From Methanolinea sp. UBA473 (GTDB lineage: Archaea > Halobacteriota > Methanomicrobia > Methanomicrobiales > Methanospirillaceae), in assembly GCA_002509495.1 (NCBI GenBank), contig DAEV01000091.1, positions 1,520 through 22,763 on the forward strand: a DNA stretch of 21,244 nucleotides. The letters are read 5' to 3'. Below, piece by piece: positions 1 through 6,110 of this stretch; the stretch's first letter is position 1, and each line of letters starts with the position of its first letter. The notes beneath the pieces are model-generated. The model did not search any database, was not told where the DNA came from, and was given only the letters and a program-made list of their open reading frames with translations. The position numbers and the translations under genes were made by a program.

Positions 1-401
1 TTGTTGGTCAAAAATCCGCACCGCGCCCATTTCTGCAGCGCGTAGCAGTCCTCGTTGACGGTTCGGCACGAGGTCTGGAAACCAAGCGCCTTGGGCCCGC
101 CCTTTTTGTAGATCTCCGTGAATTTCTTGACGATCAGGTCAAGCGCCTCGTCCCAGGAAGCGTCCACGAACTTGCCGTTCTTCTTGATCTTCGGTGTTGT
201 CAGCCGGTCAGGGCTGTGGACGTGTTCCCAGCAGGTCATTCCCTTAGGACAGAGCTTGCCCTCGTTGATCGGGCTGCGCTTGTAGGGTTCGACCCCCACA
301 ACTTTTCCCTCGTTGACTACGAGGTTCAGCCCGCAGCCCACCCCGCAATAGGGGCAGGTGGTGGGTACGTACTTCAATGTTGATCCAGATATTTTGCTCA
401 T
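1..401 (-). CDS. fdhA: Formate dehydrogenase catalytic (alpha) subunit FdhA, N-terminal part
   Basis: This is the first 133 codons of a molybdopterin oxidoreductase running off the left edge. The N-terminus carries the [4Fe-4S] motif CPYCGVGCGLNLVV, followed by NEGKLCPKG with the fourth cysteine, as in FdhA of methanogens, which oxidises formate to CO2 and passes electrons to F420 or a hydrodisulfide reductase complex. It continues with SWDEAL and a C-R-x-x-NED motif typical of the family. The ATG at 399-401 is preceded by GAGGTG (411-416) at normal spacing, which supports this start. Upstream in the same direction is a possible 46-aa ORF. FdhD and ModABC, which mature and supply the cofactor, lie nearby. 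Fdh and Fwd cofactors in methanogens are bis-pterin with Mo or W; which metal is used here cannot be told from sequence. The family call is secure; the rest of the protein is outside the window. Confidence 0.93.
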   Translation of the reverse strand, partial: MSKISGSTLKYVPTTCPYCGVGCGLNLVVNEGKVVGVEPYKRSPINEGKLCPKGMTCWEHVHSPDRLTTPKIKKNGKFVDASWDEALDLIVKKFTEIYKKGGPKALGFQTSCRTVNEDCYALQKWARCGFLTN

Positions 402-438
402 CTTCCTATTCACCTCTGTTCAGCATATCTAGAAAGAA

Positions 439-579
439 CTACAGGAGCGTCTCCAATCCAAGAAAGCCTTGAATAATCCTTTTTTTCCCGTCCTGACAGG
501 TGGTGAAGACAGGCTTGGATTGACCGATCGAAAATCCATCGGGAATTCTCGGAACAACGGTTGCATCACTCTGATTCAT
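439..579 (-). CDS. Possible small protein (46 aa) in the fdhA leader
   Basis: A 46-codon ORF lies 37 nt upstream of fdhA on the same strand. Its ATG (577-579) has a strong Shine-Dalgarno GGGAGG (584-589) six bases away, better than that of several certain genes here. An in-frame TTG at 622-624 would add 15 residues but has no comparable site. The product would start MNQSDATVVPRIPDG and contains one cysteine (TTCQDGKK) and a hydrophobic C-terminus (GFLGLETLL). I recognise no domain. It could be a real small protein co-transcribed with fdhA, or a translated leader affecting fdhA expression, or a chance ORF. Support is the ribosome site and position only. Confidence 0.35.
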   Translation of the reverse strand: MNQSDATVVPRIPDGFSIGQSKPVFTTCQDGKKRIIQGFLGLETLL

Positions 580-624
580 CCCAGCCTCCCGGTCATGATC
601 CAGGAAGCGATCTTCTCCTGACAA

Positions 625-874
625 CAGATTCTCTCGTTTACCATACGATAAAATTTACGTATTTTAATTTATTTTTGGCAAATGGTTAAATAAAAAAATT
701 AACTTAATTATTTTTAATTTAATGATAATAATATACAATAACCAACCTGAGGTTGAGAATCCCGTTGAACAGGGTACTGGGATCTCTTCAAGCACACGGC
801 ACGGAAATGTTGTAAACTTTTAATAATTTACTTTTTCCAAATGGAATGGATTAATACCTGATTTTACAAAGATC
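625..874. promoter_or_regulatory. AT-rich divergent promoter region, fdhA / fmdE-like gene
   Basis: This gap separates two divergent transcription units. Bases about 645-745 are very AT-rich (runs such as AATTAACTTAATTATTTTTA), unlike the GC-rich coding DNA around them. Leftward, several A/T stretches could be the fdhA TATA box. Rightward, TTTTAATAATTTAC at about 820-833 lies about 45-50 bases before the ATG at 875 and would give a short leader. Exact boxes cannot be chosen by eye, and I see no clear operator palindrome. Confidence 0.5.
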
Positions 875-1519
875 ATGAGAATGAAGTCAGAATCCGAATA
901 CTCCCGCGATGCGCTGATCGACAGGATGGGCACCTATGGCATTTCCGACACCATGAAAGGATATTTCAGGAAATGCATCGAATTCCACACGTATCCTGCC
1001 CCCGGTATGCTCATCGGGGTGTTCATGGTCGACTATGCCCTTGACCTTCTCCGGATGAAACCAGGGGATAAACTCTTCGTGACCTGTGAGACTGAAAAAT
1101 GCCTTCCCGATCCCCCCCAGGTGATCCTTCGTACCACCATCGGCAACCACCGCCTCCGCATTGTCCCGATTGGGAAATTCGCGATGTCGTTCACCCCGCT
1201 CTCGAAGGAGGACCCTGCAAAGGGGGTCAGGGTATATCTGGATAAGATGAAGATGAAACAGTACCCGGCGCTGAATAGTTGGTACGAGAACAGCCCTTCA
1301 TTCGATCCTGATACGCAGAAAAAGCCGCTGGCCGACGAAATTCTCTCGGCAGGTAGGAAGATCCTCTCCTATGAGACCATCACGATGAAGGTGAGCCCGA
1401 AGAGAAAATGGAAATCCGTCACCTGCAGCATCTGCGGGGATACCGTTCCGGATTATCTTGCAAAGGATGGAAAATGCCTCGGGTGCGGGTCCGACCGGTA
1501 CTACGAAAAAGCCGGATGA
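875..1519 (+). CDS. FmdE-like protein with C-terminal zinc ribbon, degenerate metal/cofactor motif
   Basis: A 214-aa protein resembling FmdE, a small protein first named from the molybdenum formylmethanofuran dehydrogenase operon. The FmdE core usually opens with H-G-H-x-C-P-G. Here the matching segment, residues 38-44, is HTYPAPG, so the cysteine is replaced by alanine, although the following helix (MLIGVFMVDYALDLL) fits well. The second conserved patch, C-x4-C then DPPQVILRTTIG, also departs from the usual CxxDAIxxxTG. The C-terminus has a zinc-ribbon with C184-x2-C187 and C201-x2-C204 (CSICG, CLGCG), as in longer FmdE proteins. No Shine-Dalgarno precedes the ATG at 875, so translation from a short leader is likely. 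The next gene ends in a second, better conserved FmdE domain. The molecular role is not established; a part in maturing pterin enzymes is inference from the family name and neighbours. Confidence 0.8.
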   Translation: MRMKSESEYSRDALIDRMGTYGISDTMKGYFRKCIEFHTYPAPGMLIGVFMVDYALDLLRMKPGDKLFVTCETEKCLPDPPQVILRTTIGNHRLRIVPIGKFAMSFTPLSKEDPAKGVRVYLDKMKMKQYPALNSWYENSPSFDPDTQKKPLADEILSAGRKILSYETITMKVSPKRKWKSVTCSICGDTVPDYLAKDGKCLGCGSDRYYEKAG

Positions 1520-1540
1520 TTTTTTCATTTCCTACTGCTA
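1520..1540 (+). terminator. T-run behind the fmdE-like gene
   Basis: A T6 run starts at 1520, two bases after the stop codon, with a second T5 run at 1540-1544. Archaeal RNA polymerase terminates at such runs without a strong hairpin. Only 36 bases separate this gene from trmO-fmdE, so read-through or partial termination is equally possible. Confidence 0.35.
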
Positions 1541-1555
1541 TTTTTACGAGATGAC

Positions 1556-2413
1556 ATGCCCGGATCCGACAACCGCATGAACCTTGTCCCGGTCGGCCTG
1601 GTCCACTGCTCCGCCCGCACCAGAAAGGAGATGCCACCGGAGGGTATGGCAGGAACGATCGAGGTGTTTCCACCCTACAGGCCTGCCCTGGAGGGGATTG
1701 AAGAGCACACCCACCTCATCCTTCTGGGATGGCTCCACCTGGCAAGCCGGGACCTCCTGAAGGCAGTACCACGAAAAATATCCGCAGAGCTCGCGGAAAA
1801 AGGCGTATTTGCCCTCCGCTCCCCTTCGCGCCCGAACCCGATCTCGGTCAGCGTAGTAAGGCTCATCCGGTGCAGGGAGAACGGGCTCCTGGAGGTCGAC
1901 AATCTCGACCTCGTCGACGGCACACCTGTGGTGGACATCAAACCCTACCAGGCGGGAGGGGACTGTATCTTCTCGGCCACGCAGCATGATCGTTCGGAGA
2001 AGATCGCAAAGATGGACCCTGGTGCGTACCGGGCGGACCTCATCCGTGAAGCGGTGAACTACCACGGCGAATGGTGCCCCGGTGCGGCCGTCGCCGTCCG
2101 CCTGGCTATCGAGGCAACCCGGTTCATGGGAGGGGACCTCCGCCGGAAGGATGTGGTTCTCTCCCCTGGGGGGGATCCCTGCATCTCCGATGCACTCATC
2201 GGTATCACGGGAGCCCGGTTCGGGTCCCACCGTCTCGACATTGCTGTGCCGGTCGGGACGGATCCGGAATCGCCTATTCTATTCTCTGCACCGGGGATCC
2301 AGCTCCGTTGCCTCGTCAGGGTGCATGGGCGTGATCCCGCGGAAGTACTCTCCATGAAGGCGGACGACCTGTTCTGCCTGCAGTTCACGCGGGAAAAAGA
2401 AAATAAAAACTAG
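1556..2413 (+). CDS. trmO: TrmO-type tRNA m6t6A37 methyltransferase fused to an FmdE-like domain
   Basis: A 285-aa two-domain protein. Residues about 8-150 are the TrmO/TsaA/VirR fold: VPVGLVHC, GIEEHTHLILLGWLH, then GVFALRSPSRPNPISVSVVRL and DLVDGTPVVDIKPY, the family hallmarks for the SAM-dependent N6-methylation of t6A at tRNA position 37. Residues about 160-275 are an FmdE-like domain with Y-H170-GEW-C174-PG and PC209-ISDALIGITGARFG, so here the histidine and cysteines are intact, in contrast to the preceding gene. The start at 1556 has no clear Shine-Dalgarno; the in-frame ATG at 1577 (MNLVPVGLVH) would give the usual TrmO N-terminus and may be the true start. The gene converges with fdhD and shares a CTAG with it at the stop codons. 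Family assignment is secure; whether the archaeal fusion really methylates tRNA, and what the second domain adds, is unknown. Confidence 0.88.
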   Translation: MPGSDNRMNLVPVGLVHCSARTRKEMPPEGMAGTIEVFPPYRPALEGIEEHTHLILLGWLHLASRDLLKAVPRKISAELAEKGVFALRSPSRPNPISVSVVRLIRCRENGLLEVDNLDLVDGTPVVDIKPYQAGGDCIFSATQHDRSEKIAKMDPGAYRADLIREAVNYHGEWCPGAAVAVRLAIEATRFMGGDLRRKDVVLSPGGDPCISDALIGITGARFGSHRLDIAVPVGTDPESPILFSAPGIQLRCLVRVHGRDPAEVLSMKADDLFCLQFTREKENKN

Positions 2414-3219
2414 TCCAGCAATATCCGTTCCGGAACACTGTAAATATTCATCCTTGGCGGGCGGACAAATCCTGCGAGCGTCATATCCACCCTCCGTGCG
2501 AGATCGATGCCGGCAGCGGACGGTGCATTGTTGGTGACGACAATGGGGATCCCGGCGCGATAGAACTTGCCAATCATCCCTTCGGGCATCCTTCCCGAGC
2601 AGGTTATGAACGTAGTGCAGGGGTCGATCCCGGCCAGGAGCGCCTTTCCAATCGTCTTATCCACGGAATTATGTCTCCCCATGTCCTCCGCCCAGGATAC
2701 GTCCTCTCCGGAGGGATGGAAGAGAACCGTGCAGTGAGTGCCGCCCGTCTCCCTCCAGAGCACCGCATGGTCGTTTAACCTGTCCATTGCGGAGAAGAGG
2801 ATCGAGCGGGTCACCGTGATCCTCCTGGGCAGGCGCCTGGAAAAGTCCTCCTTCTCCGGCACAAGTCCTACGCACCCTGAAGTGCGCACCTCCCTCGGCC
2901 GGGACAAGGAACTCTCCGGAATTTCCCTTGCCTCGATATGGATATCCGGGATATCGACGGTGATCGTTTGAATCCGGTCAATATTTTCGATTATACCCTC
3001 GGTGATACAGTAGCCGCAGGCAAACTCTGCAAGTTCATACGGACTTGCGGTCAGAGTGGCGATGAGCACCCCGTTGATTCTGAGATTCACACTCTCCTCG
3101 CGGCAGACCAGGACATCACGCGGACTGGATTCTTCTCCATTCACCGAGAGCACCTGGTATTTTGCCGTCAATGGAACATCCGAACCATCACTCTGAATAA
3201 TCTTTGGAATTCGTTTCAT
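2410..3219 (-). CDS. fdhD: FdhD, sulfurtransferase/accessory protein for formate dehydrogenase
   Basis: FdhD receives sulfur from a cysteine desulfurase and transfers it to the molybdenum bis-MGD cofactor before insertion into formate dehydrogenase. The family signatures are clear: ELAEFACGYCITEGI, the AEDMGRHNSVDKTIG motif, SGRMPEGMIGKFYRAGIPIV and NNAPSAAGIDLA. In bacterial FdhD the flexible active loop holds a CxxC; here the loop reads TSGCVGLVP with a single cysteine, residue 116 from this start. I prefer the ATG at 3217-3219, which has GGTG nine to ten bases upstream, over the GTG at 3229-3231, giving 269 aa. TATTTAAATG on the minus strand (3261-3270) is a good TATA box for it. The gene is divergent from modA and tail-to-tail with trmO-fmdE. 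Confidence 0.95.
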   Translation of the reverse strand: MKRIPKIIQSDGSDVPLTAKYQVLSVNGEESSPRDVLVCREESVNLRINGVLIATLTASPYELAEFACGYCITEGIIENIDRIQTITVDIPDIHIEAREIPESSLSRPREVRTSGCVGLVPEKEDFSRRLPRRITVTRSILFSAMDRLNDHAVLWRETGGTHCTVLFHPSGEDVSWAEDMGRHNSVDKTIGKALLAGIDPCTTFITCSGRMPEGMIGKFYRAGIPIVVTNNAPSAAGIDLARRVDMTLAGFVRPPRMNIYSVPERILLD

Positions 3220-3231
3220 ACTGCAGGACAC

Positions 3232-3330
3232 CAGAAGTTAACTGATCTTGTAGAATAACCCATTTAAATATGTCAACTCCATTTAATTAAAATTGGGGAA
3301 TATATCACTAAACACCCTACTATTAGTTCC
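3232..3330. promoter_or_regulatory. Divergent fdhD / modA promoter region
   Basis: About 100 bases contain two oppositely facing TATA boxes: CATTTAAATA (3261-3270) for leftward fdhD, and GAATATATCAC (3298-3308) for rightward modA. The second lies about 25-30 bases before the modA ATG, and there is no Shine-Dalgarno, so modA mRNA is probably leaderless. CATTTAA occurs twice (3261, and again at about 3280), which could be part of an operator or simply AT-richness. Divergent arrangement would allow joint control of metal import and cofactor sulfuration. Confidence 0.6.
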
Positions 3331-4200
3331 ATGAAACAGAGATCCTGCAAGACATACCAATCCAGAACCGCGGTTGCCTGCATCCTCATTCTCCTCCTGG
3401 TCGGTTCTGCATCATTTGCGGGCTGCACCGGGGTAACTACGCAGGCAGGGACGGAAGCGACTCCCACCCTTACCCAGGCGCAGTCCAGGACACCCCTGGT
3501 TATCTATGCCGCCGCGTCCCTGACGGGAGCTTCTCCTGTTCTAAAGCAGGCATTTGAGAAGGCATATCCGCAGTACGACGTGTCGTTCGACCTTGATGGG
3601 ACACAGATGCTCACACAAAAAATTGAGCAGGGTGCGGAAGCGGACGTATTCCTTTCGGCCAGCACCAGGTATACCGACCGGCTGAAGTCCGGGGGCTACC
3701 TGGAAAACTCCACGGTGAAAAAATTCGCTTCGAACTACATCATCATCATTCTCCCGAAAGCGAACACGGCAAAGATCGAGTCCGCCGCCGACCTGGACCA
3801 CACAAGTCTCCGTATTGCCATGGGGACCGAGGAAGTGCCGGTCGGCATCAATACCAGGCAGGCTATCGATAAGATGGCAAATACATCCTACGGGCCATCA
3901 TGGAAAGAGGGGCTCTATAGTAACGTGGTCACCTATGAGACCACCGAACCCGGGGTCGTGACCAAGGTGAATCTCGGGGAGGTTGACGCGGGGTTCGTAT
4001 ACGAATCATCCTACAAAGCCGCGAAGGCCGGGACACTCAAGGCAATAGTCATCCCCAAAGACCAGAACTCACTGCAGACCTACACCGTGGGAATCCTGGC
4101 GAAAACCGGGGAGAAGGAAGGGGCCTCGAGATTCCTGGAGTTCCTTACTTCGGCGGATGGACAGAAGATCCTGGCGGACTTCGGATTTGCGTCTGCCTGA
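3331..4200 (+). CDS. modA: ModA, molybdate/tungstate ABC transporter substrate-binding lipoprotein
   Basis: A 289-aa extracytoplasmic binding protein. The N-terminus is a signal peptide with a lipobox ending at C32 (GSASFAGC), followed by a Thr/Gln-rich linker, as usual for archaeal lipoproteins. The mature domain starts LVIYAAASLTGASPVLKQAF, the ModA hallmark, then QKIEQGAEADVFLSAS, KFASNYIIIILPK, GTEEVPVGINTRQA and GEVDAGFVYESSY. This pattern matches ModA for tetrahedral oxyanions rather than the WtpA branch, which is longer. It delivers molybdate or tungstate to ModBC for import. The gene leads the modABC operon from its own divergent promoter. Metal preference cannot be read from sequence. 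Confidence 0.94.
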   Translation: MKQRSCKTYQSRTAVACILILLLVGSASFAGCTGVTTQAGTEATPTLTQAQSRTPLVIYAAASLTGASPVLKQAFEKAYPQYDVSFDLDGTQMLTQKIEQGAEADVFLSASTRYTDRLKSGGYLENSTVKKFASNYIIIILPKANTAKIESAADLDHTSLRIAMGTEEVPVGINTRQAIDKMANTSYGPSWKEGLYSNVVTYETTEPGVVTKVNLGEVDAGFVYESSYKAAKAGTLKAIVIPKDQNSLQTYTVGILAKTGEKEGASRFLEFLTSADGQKILADFGFASA

Positions 4201-4222
4201 TGAGAAATAATATTTTTTATCA

Positions 4223-5059
4223 ATGGACTTATCACGAATCTTCGCTTCTATCCGGGGGGCGTGGAAGACACCAGGGACCCTTGCGGTTGTATTCGGTATC
4301 GCACTAGTCGGAGCAGTTTGCTTCTACCTGTTCGCTCCAATAATTGCGCTATTTTTCCGGACATCCCCCGCCCTCTTCCTCACGTCCTTAAAAAATCCGG
4401 TGGTCATCGAATCCCTGAAACTCAGCCTGATCACCTCGGCCGCTGCAACTCTCATTGCGGTTGCGGTGGGTACCCCGGCGGCGTATCTCCATTCCAGGCA
4501 CCGTTACCCTGGAAAAGAGATCGTGGACGTGATCATCGACCTCCCCCTCATTCTGCCTCCTGCGGTGGCCGGCGTTGCGCTCCTCATGCTCTGGGGACGG
4601 ATGGGACTGCTGGGCAGGTACCTCAATCTCCTGGGATTTCATGTAGCATTCACCACGCTTGCCGTGGTCATGGCGCAGCTCTTCGTGGCCTCCCCCCTCT
4701 ACATCCGGCAGGCGAAAGAGCTCATTTCGCATCTCGATCGTTCGTACGAACAGACTGCGAGGACGCTCGGCGCTTCGACGGGCACAGTCTTCCTGCGGAT
4801 CGTTGTCCCCCTGATCGGAGGGGGGCTCATATCTGCCGGCATCACGACATTTGCACGTGCCCTCGGAGAGTTCGGGGCCACGATCATGTTCGCCGGAAAC
4901 CTATCCGGGGTGACCCAGACGATGCCATTGGCCATCTACAGCGCGATGCAGGGAGACTTCGAAACCGCGATCTCGATCTCCATCATTCTCGTGATCATCT
5001 CTATTGCGATCATGGCCGCCGTCAGGCTCATTACCCGTAGGGGGGAAATCCATGCTTAA
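4223..5059 (+). CDS. modB: ModB, molybdate ABC transporter permease
   Basis: A 278-aa integral membrane protein with about six hydrophobic segments and the EAA loop that contacts the ATPase (EQTARTLGASTGTVFLRIVVP). Other ModB features are LPLILPPAVAGVALL, GRMGLLG, FARALGEFGATIMFAGN and TMPLAIYSAMQGDFETA. It forms the channel through which the oxyanion passes. It starts 22 bases after modA stops, without an obvious Shine-Dalgarno, and overlaps modC by eight bases (ATGCTTAA), implying translational coupling. Confidence 0.95.
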   Translation: MDLSRIFASIRGAWKTPGTLAVVFGIALVGAVCFYLFAPIIALFFRTSPALFLTSLKNPVVIESLKLSLITSAAATLIAVAVGTPAAYLHSRHRYPGKEIVDVIIDLPLILPPAVAGVALLMLWGRMGLLGRYLNLLGFHVAFTTLAVVMAQLFVASPLYIRQAKELISHLDRSYEQTARTLGASTGTVFLRIVVPLIGGGLISAGITTFARALGEFGATIMFAGNLSGVTQTMPLAIYSAMQGDFETAISISIILVIISIAIMAAVRLITRRGEIHA

Positions 5060-5783
5060 CGCTGGCTTCTCCCTTCCGCTCCGCGATTTTATCCTCGAGG
5101 TGAAGGTGGACGCAAGACCGGGGGAAATTGCCGTATTCATGGGCGAGAACGGGGCAGGAAAGACCACCGCGCTGCATTGCATTGCAGGGCTGTGCACCCC
5201 CGAACGGGGTTCGATCTCGCTCGGCAGCAAGCTTTTTTTTGACTCCGCCAGCGGCTTTCACCTCCCCCCCGAAGAACGCCAGGTAGGATACGTCTTCCAG
5301 AACGCTGCCGTTTTTCCTCACATGACCGTAGCAGGGAACGTTGAGTTCGGGTTGCGGAACCGGAGGCTTGAAGAGTCGGTTGTGGAGAAGCGGGCAACGG
5401 AATGGATGGAGATCATGGAGATCTCCGATCTGCGGGATATCAAGGCCTCCCATCTTTCGGGCGGGCAGAAACAGAGGGTAGCCCTGGCAAGGGCGCTTGC
5501 GATAGAACCCCGGATCCTCATGCTCGACGAACCGTTCAACGGACTTGACGGCAGGTCCCAGGAGAATGTGGACCTTCACATCCGGCAATCCACAAAAAAG
5601 CTCTCGATTCCCTGCCTGCTTGTAACCCATCGGAGGGACGACGCGTACCGGGTTGCCGACCACATTTACCGGTTCGTCCAGGGGAAGGTACTCCGCGAGG
5701 TCGACGGGGTATGCATTCCGCCTGGTAACAAGATGTATCCAACCAGGCATGCGGATACAATAGAACCAGGTCATCGATGTTAA
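5052..5783 (+). CDS. modC: ModC, molybdate ABC transporter ATP-binding protein, short form
   Basis: A 243-aa ABC ATPase with Walker A GENGAGKT (31-38), Q-loop FQNAAVFPHM, signature LSGGQKQRVALARAL (from 135), Walker B ILMLDEPFNGLD (D159, E160) and H-loop THRRDD. I chose the ATG at 5052 because GGGGGGAAA precedes it and the ABC fold begins just after it; a longer reading from 5004 lies inside modB. The protein stops soon after the H-loop, so it lacks the C-terminal MOP/TOBE oxyanion-binding domain found in about 350-aa bacterial ModC. Transport would therefore not be trans-inhibited by bound molybdate through that domain. The stop codon is the first triplet of a long RNA hairpin. Confidence 0.95.
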   Translation: MLNAGFSLPLRDFILEVKVDARPGEIAVFMGENGAGKTTALHCIAGLCTPERGSISLGSKLFFDSASGFHLPPEERQVGYVFQNAAVFPHMTVAGNVEFGLRNRRLEESVVEKRATEWMEIMEISDLRDIKASHLSGGQKQRVALARALAIEPRILMLDEPFNGLDGRSQENVDLHIRQSTKKLSIPCLLVTHRRDDAYRVADHIYRFVQGKVLREVDGVCIPPGNKMYPTRHADTIEPGHRC

Positions 5784-5864
5784 GGAGAGATCCCTTCGGG
5801 ATTGCGATAGAGAAGGTATGAACCTGCCGGGGGCAGGATTGCAATGCTTTTGGGATCTCTCTTA
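5781..5864 (+). ncRNA. Structured RNA element at the modC 3' end (candidate)
   Basis: Bases 5783-5794 (AAGGAGAGATCCC-type arm) pair with 5852-5863 (GGGATCTCTCTT) in about 12 consecutive pairs including one G-U. Inside, 5801-5805 (ATTGC) can pair with 5841-5845 (GCAAT), and 5823-5828 (CCTGCC) with 5832-5837 (GGCAGG). The 5' arm can instead fold locally as ATCCC-TTC-GGGAT (5790-5802), excluding the long stem. No T-run follows, so it is not a simple terminator. It may stabilise or process the mod mRNA, or be a switch. The pairings are visible in the sequence; any function is inference. Confidence 0.4.
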
Positions 5865-5870
5865 CCGATT

Positions 5871-5953
5871 GGCCAAATTTGCACTATCGCACCAAAATGC
5901 ACTAAATTTTGATGCAATTAGACTGTGATTCCAAAACAAGATAAATATTTTTA
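5871..5953 (+). promoter_or_regulatory. Operator-promoter block, copy 1 (shared with the moeA upstream region)
   Basis: GGCCAAATTTGCACTA (5871-5886) is repeated exactly at 14186-14201. It is followed by GCACCAAAATGC and the imperfect palindrome TGCACTAAATTTTGATGCA (5898-5916), then, 24 bases on from the start of the next element, the archaeal TATA box ATAAATATTTT (5941-5951). The layout matches copy 2: half-site, inverted TGCAC/ATGCA pair, TATA. A GTTAA occurs 29-30 bases after the TATA start in both. The transcript starting near 5968 would have a roughly 140-base leader before the next gene, so what it expresses is unclear. Confidence 0.65.
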
Positions 5954-6110
5954 TTGTATTTTATGTAAATGTTAACATATTCTTAAACAAAGGGTCACAC
6001 TTGCATCATTGGACAAGAATGGGATCTTTTCGGAATATTGATATAGTTTAGTCATTAAAGTTAATTTCAATAAAAATATAACAGATCAATTAAACCTGGA
6101 GAAGCCACGG
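5954..6110 (+). other. AT-rich gap before the YdjM-type gene
   Basis: No convincing gene is seen. A 16-codon ORF starting with TTG at about 6002 (behind AAAGGG) is too short to support. AAAAATATAAC (6072-6082) could be a proximal TATA box for the gene at 6111, but it lies very close to its Shine-Dalgarno GGAG (6098-6101). A small RNA from the 5941 TATA box is possible. Confidence 0.3.

Noticed and set aside
3261..3290. ModE-type operator in the fdhD/modA gap
   Set aside because: Only AT-rich repeated CATTTAA strings are seen; no convincing palindrome matching a known molybdate operator.
5781..5864. Bacterial Moco riboswitch
   Set aside because: The fold lacks the layout of that class, lies at a 3' end rather than a 5' leader, and the class is not known from archaea.
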